A stretch of 64,000 nt of DNA from positions 372,001-436,000 of the forward strand of contig BSBM01001446.1 of the NCBI GenBank assembly GCA_027924585.1. The letters are read 5' to 3'. This document shows positions 46,110-58,515 of this stretch, in pieces. The notes beneath the pieces were generated by a model. It was not told where the DNA came from. It saw only the letters and a program-made list of their open reading frames with translations, and made no database searches. Both the position numbers and the translations under genes were made by a program. The DNA comes from Larix kaempferi. Lineage: Eukaryota; Streptophyta; Pinopsida; Pinales; Pinaceae. The stretch's first letter is position 1. Every line of letters starts with the position of its first letter.

Positions 46110-46640
46110 CTCTATAAAAATATTTTCTGTAAAGGTTTAACGAGCCCGAAAAAGTAAACTCGTGACCTCCTTACTGTTTTTAATGAGCTCAAAGGAGATA
46201 TGGAAGAATGATCATAGCGTCCTTACTGTTTTTAACGATATCGAAGAAAAGGTGGAAGAGTGCTCGTAACCTCCTTACTGTTTTTACCGAGCTCGAAGGA
46301 AATATGAAAGAATGCTCATAGCCTCCTTACTGTTTTTAACGAGCTCGAAGGAAAGATGAAAGAATGCTCATAGCCTCCTTACTGTTTTTAACGAACTCAA
46401 AGAAAAGGTGGAAGAATGCTCGCAACCTCCTTACTGTTTTTAACGAGCTCGAAGGAAAGATGAAAGAATGCTCGTAGCCTCCTTACTGTTTTTAACAATC
46501 TTGAAGAAAAGGTGGAAGAATGCTCGTAGCCTCTTTACTATTTTTAATGATCTCGAAGGAAAGATGAAAGAATGCTCGTAGCCTCCTTACTATTTTTAAC
46601 GAGCTCGGAGAAAAGGTGGAAGAATGCTCACGAGTGGATT
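46110..46640. repeat. 53-bp tandem array (about 9 copies)
   Basis: The unit is close to CCTCCTTACTGTTTTTAACG followed by AGCTCGAAGGAAAGATG and AAAGAATGCTCGTAG. The CCTTACTG anchor recurs every 52-53 bp. Alternate copies carry GAAAAGGTGGAAGA instead of GAAAGATGAAAGA, suggesting growth by two-unit steps. It lies where the RT of the adjacent minus-strand gag-protease remnant should begin. Confidence 0.92.
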
Positions 46641-46661
46641 AATTTCCAAATGAATGGTAGA

Positions 46662-48676
46662 CTACATTATAGACTCTAGGAAAACTTCATCAGAAGGAAG
46701 CATATCATCCCAGATAGAACACATATCTAAACATTCAGATGGAGTCATCACCTGATCAACTGTCGAGACCCAGTCTCGAGAAGGTAAGCATGAATTGAGA
46801 GGCTTCTTCCCAGTATTAATTGGACTTAAGGAACAATACGCCACATAATTTGATTGTGACATGGTAGTCCCTACTGACGGGGGATATACTTGGTTTGTAG
46901 TTGGGTAATAAGAGGGATCAACAAATGTAAGCTGATCGATAGTAACAATGCTTTTGTTGTGAGGAAAATGCATCACACGAAAGAGCGTATACACCACAAC
47001 ATTCATAGCATATACGTAATCACACCCTAGGATCATATCAAAATCCATAGGGTCCTTTAAAACCATAAAATCAACTAAGACTGTTTTTCCACCCAATGTA
47101 ATAGGTACCTGTGGGAGAAATCCCAACGGTTCACGGGGCCTTTTATTGAAATTCAATGACCAATTAACAACTGGAATAAGGTTAGAAAATCCTAAATCTC
47201 TCCAAGCATAATGGGATAAGATACTAATAGAGGCTCCTTCATCTACAATACATCGATGAACTGCATGGTTGCCGATATCAACTTTTATCTGGAAAGGTTT
47301 AGAAGAAGGAGGGTGAGGCCCAATTAGACTATTCCAATCAAAGGAAATGATCCCAGAGTTTGGTAGGGGTGCACTCAGCACAGATGAAGTGCCCCCATTT
47401 TCATAAACATCTGAACTGGTAATGTAGAATACTTCAGGGACAGGTGCATCAGTCTCTGAAGGACTGATGTGATCGGTCGAATATTGCATAGATTCGATCA
47501 CTTCACTCTCCGAAGGAAGAGTGGGGTTGACCAAAGATTTCATTGGTTCAACCACTTTATCAACCAAAGGTTGACTAGGCTATAGGGAATCTATAGACAA
47601 TTCAAGAGCATAGTATCCTTTAGACATGGACCACACTCTCCGCACCTATGGAATGGCAGGGCATAGGTGAGTAAGGTGATATCCCTTACAAAGTTTACAA
47701 GGGAACTTTGTCTTGCGTCCTATAAGCTTAGATTCTTTTACAACATCAGTACTATTAGCATGACTAGCATTGGTTGACATCTTACCCCCAGCATGACTTG
47801 CAGTGGCTAGTTTCCCAGAAGCAGAAGAATTTTGAATTACAGACCACACTCTTTGCACTTCTGGAAGTATAGGGCACAAATAGGTCAAATGGTCTCCCTT
47901 GCAAAAATTACAAGGGAACTTAAGCTCCTATTTATTAGGTTTGCCAAAAAATGTCAACTTTATCAGCATGACTTGTAGTGGTTGATTCAGTGTCTCCAGT
48001 ATGACTCACATTAAACTGGTAACTTGTCATTAATATGACCAGCAGTGATCAATGATGTCTCCTCAACATGAGAAACAGTGGTTGAAAACATACTTTCAAT
48101 ATGATTTGCAGTGACTGAAAGTTTTCTCCCAACATGAACTCTAGAGGTTGGGTAGGTGCCCCCAGCATGACTTCCAAAGGCTAGGTGGGTGCCCCCAGCA
48201 TGACTTCCAAAGGCTAGGTGGGTGCCCCCAGCATGAATTCCAGAGGTTGGGTGGATTCCCCCTTGCTTTGGAATATTCTTCCTATTCTTCCTTCGTCTAT
48301 TCCTTTTAGACTGCTGGTTACTAGTATTACTACTTTCACCACATGAGGTAGAAGGAGGAGGAGAAAATGTTACTAGTGAAGCAGGCATAGGGTTCTGATG
48401 CTCTTAATTTAAGGTGCTTACTTGAGAAGCGTCAGGGGCATGCAAGGTGTTCGGAGTAGAAAACAACCAAATCGGTAGCCCTATAGTGAATCCCAGAGGA
48501 TTCAAGGTATCCATTAAGGGAGTACCAATGTTCCCAATGAATGGAAAAGCACAAGGAACCGCTTGAACAAGGGTCCCTTGATTGGTGCTCACCGGGATGC
48601 TATCCATAGTTTCTGACTCAACGAGCCAAAAATATCTAAGTCCAACTAAAAACAAGCGGCACAAAGAGCACACCAC
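46662..48676 (-). pseudogene. Gypsy-like gag-protease remnant with repeats (minus strand)
   Basis: Read on minus from 48,676. The start is Pro-rich, with no capsid motif I can name. A basic SKRNRRRKNRKN stretch and 11-residue repeats (HAGGTHLAFGS, about 48,250-48,130) follow. Two near-identical CCHC-like motifs come next: CNFCKGDHLTYLC (about 47,905-47,865) and CKLCKGYHLTHLC (about 47,695-47,655), each followed by P-x-x-P-E-V/-RVWS-like sequence, an internal duplication. The last piece (47,567-46,662, 301 codons) is a retropepsin-like domain with CIVDEGASISILSHY: Asp109 is present but the usual Thr/Ser is Glu. FDMILGCDYVYAM follows. RT is absent; a tandem array follows instead. Gag and protease would be structural and maturation proteins. 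This family differs from G1 and G2. Confidence 0.72.
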
Positions 48677-49009
48677 TAAAAATGTACGACAGTAATCAAG
48701 ACTAGGAAAATGAAGATAATACTCTCAGAAGCCAGTATGGGATGATGAGGGCCCAAAACAAACCAATAGAATATAGAAGGTCAGTTACACGACGTCCAAT
48801 ACAAGTCCTCTGGGTGCAATCATTTGAATCACCAAACCCTCCTCCCGTGATTACTGTAGAGTGTTACCTTCCATGTATGTCCTAGGTGTAGTGGAAATAG
48901 CCTTCCACTATACCTGTGTAGATCCCTAAGGTCAAGATACTAAGGATAGCAAAGCTCGAAAAGCCAAGAGTACTTGAAGTACAAGTGGACCCCAGTATGC
49001 GAATCGGCC
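48677..49009 (-). other. Leader-like sequence between two remnants
   Basis: No coding recognised. It could be the untranslated leader of the gag-protease remnant at 46,662-48,676. Confidence 0.35.
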
Positions 49010-49507
49010 TGTTAGAAAAACAGGATCGCAGAGCAATAACAATAAACAAAATTGCAAATATAATCACACATACACATTAGAAGAGAGACACATATATATC
49101 GTGGTTCACCCAACTTGGGCTACGTCCACACTGAAGTTTGTAGTCCTTATTATTATTCCGTCCAACAAAGTGAAGGGATACAACCTGCAGCACAGCCGCT
49201 GCACTTCCTCTTCACTGTCTCACAGTCTCTCTCCTAATCTCAGAAATATTTACAATGCATAAAACCTAATACATCAACCCTAGCTGTGTTACAATGTCTT
49301 TCTTTTATAAGGAAAATACAACGAGAAAATACCATGGGATACCCAAAACCTTGGGCCCAAAAATATTGGCGAAAACAGCCCCAAATTTTTTTCTCGGGGG
49401 CGTTGACCCCGAATCCCAAGGTAGGGGAATGAGTGTATAGTCCTTTGGGGTGCATGACTGAGACAATATCATCTATGAGACTGGAATATCGGACTCCACA
49501 ACCAACA
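49010..49507 (-). mobile_element. 3' LTR of copia element C2
   Basis: On minus it starts TGTTGGTTGTGG after a GAAGTGGGATAT-like tract and ends at 49,010 (TGTTAGAAA on plus). 498 bp. The sequence left of it is CGGCC, the presumed target duplication. The partner LTR lies beyond G2 and outside the window, so the duplication cannot be confirmed. Confidence 0.75.
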
Positions 49508-49595
49508 ATATCCCACTTGGAGACTGATCACAGCAACTCCACCGTTGCTGCACCTACTGGACTTGGACTTGGAAAATTTCTCCTCTTCACCTTCA
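49508..49595 (-). promoter_or_regulatory. Short 3' untranslated stretch of C2 with polypurine-like tract
   Basis: On minus, CCAAGTGGGATAT precedes the LTR. It is a poorer purine run than in the other elements. Confidence 0.5.
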
Positions 49596-50914
49596 TGCTA
49601 TAAGGCCAACTGAAACCAAGCAAGAACTCAGTTTCTCTCTGGTCACTACCTTTGTGAACATGTCTGCAGGATTCTGGCTAGTATGTATCTTTTCCAGCTT
49701 CAACAGTTCATCTTCCAGAACAGACCGTATGAAATGGTACTTGAGCTGTATATGTTTAGTCCTAGAATGGAATGCTGAGTTCTTTGCAAGATGAATGGCA
49801 CTCTGGTTGTCAATATACAACCTGCTATCCTCATGCTTCTTACCCACTTCCTCCATAAACCTCTGCAACCAAATCATCTCTTTACTAGCTCTGCAACAAC
49901 AGCATACTCTGCTTCTGTTGTTAAAAGTGAAACAACCTTTTGCAATCTCGAAATCCAACTTACTGTTGTTCCACCTACAGTAAACACATACCCTATGCTG
50001 CTCCTCCTACTACCCTTATCACCTGCCATATCTGCATCAACATATCCCTGTAGAACAGTGTCTGAACCTCCAAAACATAATGCCTGAGTGGTAGTACCTC
50101 TCAAATACCTAAGAATCCACTGTACTACCTTCCAATGTTCTTTACCTGGATTGTTCATATATCTGCTCACAACTCCCACTGCTTGTTCAATATCTGGTCT
50201 TGTACACACCATGGCATACATCAAGCTGCCAACTGCTAATTGATAGGGAATCTTGGACATGTAATCTGTCTCTTCCTGTGTCTTGGGACACATTTCCTTA
50301 CTTAGACTGAAATGGCTAGCCAAAGGTGTACTAACTGGTTTTGCATTCTACATTCTGAACCTCTCCAACACCTTTTGTATGTACTCACTCCGAGACAATG
50401 TCAATTTGCGATTTTTCCTATCTCTTGTTATTCTCATACCAAGGATTTGCTTTGCAGCACCCAAATCCTTCATCGCAAATGAATTAGCTAGCTTCCTTTT
50501 GAGCACATTTATATCCTTCATGTTAGACCCTGCAACAAGCATGTCATCCACATACAATAACAAGATAATATATCTTTCATTGTCTAGCTTCTTGAAATAA
50601 ACACAGTGGTCAAAATGACATCTACTATAACCTTGTTCTGTCATAAACCTCTCAAATTTTAGATACCACTTTCTTGGGGCTTGCTTCAAGCCATACAATC
50701 TCTTTTTCAACTTGCACACAAAATTGTCCTTCCCTTTGACCTCATACCCTTGTGGCTACTGCATATATATCTCTTCCTCCAAATCCCCATGGAGAAAGGT
50801 TGTTTTTACATCTAACTGTTGAAGATGCAAATCTTCTACCGCCACTAGAATTAAAATAGTCCTAATTGAAGTCATCTTAACAACATGAGAAAATATTTCA
50901 TCAAAATCTATACC
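49596..50914 (-). pseudogene. C2 copia RT and RNase H, cut by G2
   Basis: On minus, the RT part (50,914-50,348) has LDVKTTFLHGDLEEEIYM, KKRLYGLKQAPRKWY and LLLYVDDMLVAGSN with the YVDD catalytic motif at residues 56-59 of the piece starting at 50,719. A TAG at 50,348 is likely a CAG (Gln) change. The next piece (50,323-49,874) has YQLAVGSLMYAMVCTRPDI and GYVDADMAGD, the RNase H start, then TTEAEYAVVAE. A frameshift near 49,900 leads to ASKEMIWLQRF, DNQSAIHLAKN and TKHIQLKYHFIRS, the RNase H end. At 50,914/50,915 the coding stops abruptly at the LTR of G2. Confidence 0.92.
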
Positions 50915-52350
50915 TGTTGGCTGCTTTTGGACAGGCCCGGGTTTTCAGGAGGCGCAGCAACAAACACCCCTCGGCGCACTGGCCCTTTCGGCAACGGACT
51001 GCGCAGCAGCCCAAGGTCTCACCCGAAGTGGCTATGGGGGGGCTAAGGAATCAGGTTTCCTTAACCGGGGTGGTGTGGAATCCACAGTCTTCTCTCTTCC
51101 CTTCTTACGCAGTAACTTCTGAACAGAGCGTCTGATTCTTTCACAGGTCATACAGCGCAACAGCGCTGGAGCTTACTCACCTTAGCCAGCTGCGCGGTAT
51201 CTCCGCACCTGCACATGAGGCGTTCACCCGCTTCGTTCATTACACGATGTATCGTCTCTGCCCTCACGCCACGGCGCAGTAACACACTCCTTAAGCACTG
51301 CGACGATAGTGTTCTTATAGACTCCTCCGACAGTGCATGAGTATACTTCTAAGGGAGCTTCAAGGACTTACTTTATATACTCATTCATAAAGATAACGAA
51401 GCATTCATGTAAACATAGATAGTAAAACATAAACATGCATTCACACAACACATCACCATAACAACAAGAATTATGTGATTCGCCTCCACGGGGAAATCAC
51501 GTCCATGGAAACTGTATCTTATATTATCTTGAGATGGGAATTACACAGTTCCACTGCACACACAGCTGCAGCCTTAGATCTTTCTAGGAAACTCCACGCA
51601 CACAGCTGGGATCCCTTCTCTTAGATCTACTCTCTTCTTCCACAGAGATTACAATGACTCAGACATCAACTTAGACTGTCTGCAAACTCAGTGACTAGCT
51701 CTACAGCTATCTGACTCTCTAACTCCTTGACCTTCTAACCAGTCTATCTCTGGCCCATCTAACATCTAACCCTTTTCCCTTTACAATTACACATATATAT
51801 AGGTGGCCCTAAGGGTCGCACCTTTACAAAAATGTGGGCCTTTCCCAACAGTGATCCCCAAAAACCCTAACCACTGACGGCTAGGTGTACTTTAGACGCC
51901 TCTTGCAGTCGAGTCGCAGCTTCCTGCAGGTTTCATGATTTTCGGCGCAGATCGCGGGTATGGGAACCACTTCATCGTTCTCTGCTCCTCGTCCTTTGCC
52001 TTCAATGCTTCGGCCCGTTGCTCTTCCTTGGTCCGAGCAACCATAACTTCTGTACTCTGCCTTAAATGAGGGTAGCTGAGCCCTCTATTTCGTCGCTTCC
52101 TTCATTTACTGTGGTGGTTGAGCTTTCTACTCGGCCACCTTGTTTACTTCTTTCTTTGACTTGTGCACGCGAGCTCCGCGATTTTCGATCCACACTCTGC
52201 AATGAGCTCGTCCATCTAGCGCCGTACCGCGCACTGTTCACTTCCGTCAAAAATGGTGCTTTTCCTCAAAATTAGCACTTCTCCTTTAAAACTTAGTGCT
52301 TTTTCCCCAAAATTGGCAGCTTTGCCATAGCTACTGCCTATGCTCCAACA
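50915..52350 (-). mobile_element. 3' LTR of gypsy element G2 (1,436 bp)
   Basis: On plus it runs TGTTGGCTGC...TGCTCCAACA. TATA on minus (CTATATATA) lies at about 51,791-51,801. The end toward the interior is rich in CTGCGCAG-like GC motifs, unlike the AT-rich surroundings. It matches the LTR at 60,778-62,226 in order and length. The presumed target duplication is ATACC (50,910-50,914), not confirmable here. Confidence 0.9.
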
Positions 52351-52362
52351 GGCCCCTAACAC
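52351..52362 (-). promoter_or_regulatory. Polypurine tract of G2
   Basis: GTGTTAGGGGCC on minus between the third ORF and the LTR. The same sequence occurs in G3. Confidence 0.75.
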
Positions 52363-54990
52363 TTACTTGTGGCTCGTCCCCGAGCCACCCGCACTAGCTT
52401 GCAGTCGATTTTAGTTGTGCATCTGACTTTGCTTGGGTCGCAGCGAAGTCTTGCTTCTACTGCACAATAGCGGAGTCCATGTCTTCGACGCACTTCGCAG
52501 CTGTCTACACCATGTCTGCAGTAGCTTCTTCTCCTTCTATGTCGTCAACCAACTCTTGAGACTCAGCAAATGTTTTGACCTTGGCCTCTGCTTGGGCAGC
52601 AAGTTCAGCATACTCATCCATAAACGGTTGAATGATGTTGGTGAGAGTAGCATCTTTGTTTCTGAGCCTGTGCAGTTCTTGCTGGACTTTACAGACTTAG
52701 CTTCTTCATTCAGAACAGTTAGGGACTGTTCTACTGCTTCGACCTGTTATACAAGAGCAACTTTAGAAGGGAGCTTCTCAAGCTCCGCCCAAGCTTCCAT
52801 AGCTTGATTCATTAGCTGCTGGGCTTCATCTATTTTGTGTTGCATCTGGATAGAAGCTATGCGCAGTGCTTCCAGTAGTTCTTGCGTCTCATCCACGGGA
52901 GGCACTGCGACATGAGCTTCCAACTCAGCGAGCTTCTTTCTATGGTCCTCAACCATAGCAACTACTTGTTCTAGGGATTGCACCCTTCTGCCGATGCGTT
53001 GCACTTTCTCAACTAAGGGAAGGTCTGGTTGAATCTGGCAGGCTGGCAGCTCCTAGGCGATTTCATCTACGGCATTCCGTAACCCAGTATCTTGGGCTTC
53101 ATGAAGTTCAAGCTGCACAGAGATCTCCTTGTAGCCTGCCCTTAGCTCTGCTTCCTGCGTCTGCAATATTTGATTGGCGTGGAATGTGGAGAGATCCCTA
53201 GCTCTCAGCTCAGTAGAAACCTGCTCCTGAACCAATTGGAGAGTTTCCAATGGAATAAGTGACAAATTTATTTCAACAGCGCCAACCGCGCTTACCTGTA
53301 GTGCAGCTAAAGGATCCGAGAGTGTCATGCTTGCAGGCGGGATATGTACAACAGTGTGCCTGTCGGAAGGTACCTCAACCCGTTCGGTGCTTGTAGATGC
53401 TTGCGGCGCCTGCGAGCTGGATGTTGGCGCATGGGTCTGCGCAACTCATCCTGCGAGACCTTTCAACTCCACGAGCTGTAGGTCCAAAGCACTTCTGATC
53501 TTGGCCTGAGAGGTCCATAGCTCACGAAATTGTTCCTTCAAGTACTGGTCGAACCCCGCGGCAAGGGTCACAGAGGGATCTCCAGTCGCTTCTGCAGGGT
53601 GCGACAGCTTCTGCTTCTTTGGAGGCGGTCCTGACGGACCTTCATCATTCTTCTGCGCGGCCTTTTCCTTTCCCTTATCTTTTTCTGGCGCTGCAGGGGG
53701 TGGCATCGCGGCAGCGATGTCAGCAGCATGCTTCCATTCATCTGGCCAGGACTTCATAGTGTCCTCCACGTCCTGGGTAGTCATTCGGTAGAGCCCTACA
53801 GCCCATTCTTTCGAGTGAATTCCGCGAGGGCAGAAATAGATTTCATGCAAGTTGGCAGAAAAGACCAACTTCTTTCCATAGATTTCTGTCGTCTCCTCAG
53901 TAAGCCTCGGCATCTGCAAGATGGTATCCCTGAGGAGATTGTAGTACTCAAATAATACGGCGTGGTTCCTCTTGCGCTTCACGGGATTATTAGAATCCCA
54001 GAGGTTGACATAACGCATCCCTGTAACCTCTCCTGAACGGCGCGGAAGAAACTGAGTGTTGGGCGGTTCCTTCCACCCGACAAAGGCACACAAGATCAGG
54101 AGCCAAGAAAAATGGAACAGCTGATTGGCGGCGTCCTGAACGTTGCGGCAGTCATCCAAGAATGTATTCAGGAGGAAGAGAGACCAGTTATACTGCTCTC
54201 CTTCCGCAGCTGCGACTGTGAGCTCTACAACAGCTCCAGGAACTTCTTTAGGTCGGCACTTCGTTAAAAGTCTGCCTGCAAGCAGACTGCCTGTGAATCT
54301 GAGTGCTTCATCTTCAACTATAGTGAGTTCATAGGCCCTACCTCCTTGCAACAAGTTGTATTTCTGCACCACCTGTGCAGCAAGCTTTCGATCCCTGTCT
54401 TTACCAACGAAGTGGACGTTGGGGTCCTTACCAACCTTAGATAGGCCGGTAATTCGATGAATCAGATCCACATTCAAATCAATTGGCCTCCCTAGCCAAA
54501 GATAACCACCATGAACACAAGATAACAAGACCTTGACAACCGCATTAACTTCATTGCTATGCCCGAAGTGCGGTAGCTTCAACAGGTTCAATAGGCCAGG
54601 CCTCTCCAGATTTACTGCAAATTGCTGTGGGATGAATTCGTCAACTTTCTTAATAGCGTTATAGACCACTGTGAGATAGTGATCCGGCGTGAACTGTGGA
54701 TACGTTCTATAATCTCCCAAATTATAGTCATAAAACTTAACAAGAGGAAGATGTCTGAGCAGGGATCCTTCTTCGTGCACGATTTCCGCCATTGGTGGCA
54801 ACGGAATTGGATACTTGGCATTCTTGGGAATACGCACCTCGGGTGCATCATCCGGTCGCGGAGGAATGTAGTTAACCATAGTGTCCAAGGGTTCTGGAAT
54901 GGATTCCTCTGGCTGGTGCGGTTGAGACGCCCTTGTGCCCGGGGACTGTCTCGGATCAGGAAGCTCGACAATCTTGATCGGGGTACCCAT
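52363..54990 (-). pseudogene. G2 third ORF, 5' half intact, 3' half broken
   Basis: The first 514 codons (54,990-53,446) are open. Residues 1-50 are Pro-rich (DPRQSPGTRASQPHQPEES). A globular part follows (about residues 85-400) with LGRPIDLNVDLIHRITGLSK, the best match to the G1 third ORF. An acidic/Lys-rich linker carries PPPKKQKLSHP (KKQKL at residues 458-462), a nuclear-localisation-like motif. The rest is helical with heptad-like spacing (53,328-52,740). It is broken by TGA at 53,446 where G3 has Arg (CGA to TGA), by stops at 53,053 and 52,747, and by a small deletion near 52,690. It ends in GTSHK-like sequence with TAA, 12 bp before the LTR. No family recognised with confidence. Confidence 0.75.
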
Positions 54991-55821
54991 ACCGAAATCT
55001 AAACCTCTGCGTCTAAACTATCGGACGAATTCTTCAATTGACAGGTTCTCCGTCATGAACTTACAAACACGACTTAACACGGATCAAAGAAGGGCAGAAC
55101 AGCTTAGGATACGAACTTTGAAAGCAAAGGGAGCAGTCTGCACGACACGGATCTGAAAACAATGACTTAGACTCAAACAAGACAACTTATACAACTCGAG
55201 GGAAGTAACCCAAACATATACGAATGAGGGGTATTTATAGCCAAAGGCGGTAGTAAATGCGGACAAGTGGGGATAATAACCGTAGGCGCCTATGCATATG
55301 AGTTGACAACCCCCCTACCCCCGTGTCTCTGTGGTGCATTAAATGTGATGGACGGGTTCTGACAGCCTTTCGGGAGATAAGCTAAGGCCTTCGGCTCCTG
55401 AATTAAATGCGGATCTTCGGGAAATCAAGCCAAATCTGTCAGAGAAAATACAATTAATTGGCGGTCTCGTCCTTCATTAAGACTCAGACGCGGCTACAGA
55501 ACTTTCGTAATTCAAATTTTCAAATTTTCGGCGGGTTACTTCAGCATGGGTAACTGTGCATATAGAGGGGTCCACAACAAGAACTTCTCAAGCGACAACT
55601 AGACAACAGGGAACTCGGCAAGAGCGAGGGTTCGACAACCTGGGGGAACTCCGCAAGAGCGAGAACAGGCTCGCTCAGAATAGACTTTATTACTTGCGCG
55701 GATGGTTCGAGGAACTGCGCGGGAAGCCAGAGACTGAAAATGTCTAGCAACTTACGTGTAGACTGATAAGTGCGATGCCTCTTTCAACTACACTGGACAT
55801 CTGCACTACTTTAGCAGCTGA
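54991..55821 (-). other. G2 spacer between integrase and third ORF
   Basis: About 830 bp. No sustained frame on the minus strand. The equivalent in G1 is shorter. If the third ORF is expressed separately, its promoter or splice site should be here; nothing specific could be identified. Confidence 0.45.
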
Positions 55822-57603
55822 TTAGGTCGACAGGGCGGAGTTTCCGTCGCGGTAAAGCTTGAGCCGACTCCCATTGATCATTGTGGGTAGCAATTCTCCA
55901 TTAAGCTTCGCAAGCTGAACTGCTCCTCCTTCAGTTATCTTCATTACTTGAAAAGGGCCTAACCAATGTATACGAAACTTGCCTGGAAACTTGATGAATT
56001 TGCTATCGTAGAGGAGTACCAAGTCTCCTTCTTGAAAGACTTTATTCTTAATATGCTTGTCATGCCAAGCCTTCTGTATCGCCTTCTGTACTTGTTGATG
56101 GAATCCAGCTAAAATCCTGTCTTCTTCTAAGGCAACCAATTGTGACAGCCTTTCACTCATAGTATCAGTATCTGCCATTTCTGTAATTTGAGCAATTCTG
56201 AGACTGGGAACAATGTATTCCATGGGCATAACTGTTTCTTGTCCATACACCAAACTGAAAGGTGTGTGACCTGTTAGTTTCTTGCATGTGGTTCTGTAAG
56301 CCCATAGCACAGCTGTGACTCTAAGGTCCCAATCATCTCTTTGTTGGTTACAGATCTTGGTCAGGGCATTCTCCAGAATCTTATTGAATGCCTCCATCGT
56401 ACCATTAGCTTGAGGGTGGTAGGGTGTAATCTTGTGGTGACTGATGTGGAATTCTTCAGTAAGGGCCTCTATACTAGTCTTGTTCAGGAAATGTGTGCCC
56501 TGATCACTCATTAGAATGAGTGGACATCCAAATCTAGTGACAATATTCTCCAAAATGAACTGCGCGGCAGTGACAGCGTCGCAATTCTTGACTGGCTTCA
56601 CCTCAACCCATCTGGTGAGGTATTTAGTAGCTGTGATGATGTATCTTACACCGGTTCTCTTTCCTGGTGGGTTGATAGGTCCCACGAAATCAATGGCCCA
56701 CTTATCAAAAGCACGCACTGTTATCTGGGGTCTGAGCGGCATTTCATCTCTTCTTGAAGGTTTTCCTGTTCGCTGGCACACATCGCAACACTTGCAGAAT
56801 TCCTTAGTATCCTTGTGCAATGTTGGACACCAAAGACCTGCGGCTAATATTTTCTGCGCAGTCGGCTTTCCTGCAAAATGGCCTCCTGCGGTTCCTGAGT
56901 GTGCTTCTGCGATTATGGAGTTCTTCTCATGCGGTAAAATGCATCTGCGCAACACTTCATCAGGGCCCAACTTATAGAGCTGGCCTGCTATCAAAGTGAA
57001 GTCTGCGGCTTTGACAACAAGTTGTTTCTTCTGCTGTATTGTGAACTCAACCGGTGCTAGCCCTGTAGTGAGAAACTCAAGAATATCGGAATAATATCCA
57101 TCTGCTGCTTGAATAGAGAACAGCTTCTCATCAGGCAGATTTTCCTCCAAATTTGTAGGTTCCTCCCCTGATTCTATCCTAGATAAATGGTCAGGTCCTA
57201 CATTCAATCTTCCTGGCTTCACAATAATCTCAAAATCATACTCCTGGAAGAGGAGTAGCCATCTGCAAATTCTTCCCCCTAACACTGGCTTATTGACCAA
57301 GTACTTCAAAGCAGAATGGTCAGTATACATTTTAAAATGAGCACCCAATAGATAGTGTCTGAACTTCTGTAAGGCATACACCATAGCTAGTCCTTCTCTT
57401 TCTGTAGTGGTGTAGTTCTTCTCAGCTGTGGACAGCTTTCTGCTAGAGTAAGCAATGGGGTGGTCGATACCTCCTTCTCCCGGTTGTGTAAGTACAACCC
57501 CCAATGCTATGGAAGAAGCATCTACATGAACATGAAAGGGTTTTGTCCAGTTTGGGAAAACTAGAATAGGCGTTGTGATCATCTTTTCTTTAAGTGTGTC
57601 CAA
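55822..57603 (-). pseudogene. G2 RNase H (end of RT connection) and integrase, 593 codons open
   Basis: RNase H occupies about residues 20-145 with HVDAS (Asp28), TTEREGLA (Glu70), YTDHS (Asp95) and GPDHLS (Asp138), the four catalytic acids. Integrase follows: zinc domain with His235, His242, Cys273 and Cys276 ([15 protein letters not shown]); catalytic core with Asp305 (IDFVGP), Asp367 (SDQGTHF) and Glu404 (GTMEAFNK). The last spacing is 36, one residue more than in G1, because of an extra Ser in [10 protein letters not shown]-terminal [11 protein letters not shown] and WLGPFQV motif closes it, then TAA. No chromodomain. The frame is intact over this part; the stop at 57,607 separates it from RT. 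Confidence 0.93.
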
Positions 57604-57606
57604 GCT

Positions 57607-58515
57607 CTATTGGCATTCTTCTGTCCATTGGAATTTCGAATCCTTTTTTAGCAGTCTTTCCATAGGCGCAGTAATCTTTGCATAACCCTTGATAAATTTT
57701 CTGTAGTATCCTGTATGTCCCAATGTAGTGCGCAATTGTTTGACTGAGTTGGGCACAGGAAAGTTAGCAATGATGGCAACCTTCACAGGATCCATCATGA
57801 GTCCTTGTCTGCATACAATGTGACCCAACAAAATACCAAAAGGAGCACAGAAGATACATTTTTTCAAGTTTAGGGAAATCTAATACTGTCTACATTTGTC
57901 TAACATCATCCTTAGATTCCCTATATGGTTCTTTAGTAAACCAAATACAGTCCAGTCATCAAAATAGACTTCTAGAAACTTATGGATGAATTCTTTAAAA
58001 ACAGCAACAACAACTCTAGAGAAGATAGCAGGAGCGTTTTTAATACCAAAGGGCATTATCGTATACTGGAATGAGCCCCATTCAGTCGCAAAAGTGGTCT
58101 TATGGCGGTCCTCTGGATGGATTCTGATCTGATGGTATCCTAAAAAGCCATCAGTGAAGGAGTAAGCCTCTTGTCCTCCAACATTGTCAAGCACTTCATC
58201 TGTAAAGGGCGTAGGAAATGGATCATGTGCTGATGCGTCGTTGAGCTTGCGCAGGTCCACGCAGATTCTTATTTCACCTTTTGCTTTTTTCTCTTGTACC
58301 ACCATAGGACTAATCCAATCACTTTCCTCTACTGGCTCAATGATACCAGCTGCGAGCATCTTATCAATTTCTTCTCTGACCTTTTCTTTATATCGTGGGT
58401 TCAACCTGTACGGGCGTTGTTTTACTGGCTTAGCATCCGCTTTCAAAGGTATGCGCATAACTCCTAAATCTCCTAGGATTCCTTTCATTTCTGTAAATTT
58501 GGTAGGAAAGATGTC
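57607..58515 (-). pseudogene. G2 reverse transcriptase, three premature stops
   Basis: In the piece starting at 58,488: PVKQRPYRLNPRYKEKV, GIIEPVEESDWISPMVV, FTDGFLGYHQIRI (catalytic Asp113), TIMPFGIKNAPAIFSRVV and YFDD at residues 175-178, followed by Trp as usual. A TAG at 57,880 follows (probably CAG, Gln), then the connection with GILLGHIVC and TLGHTGYYRKFIKGYA. A TAG at 57,607 ends it. Both pieces and integrase are in one frame. It would copy the element RNA into DNA. Confidence 0.93.
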
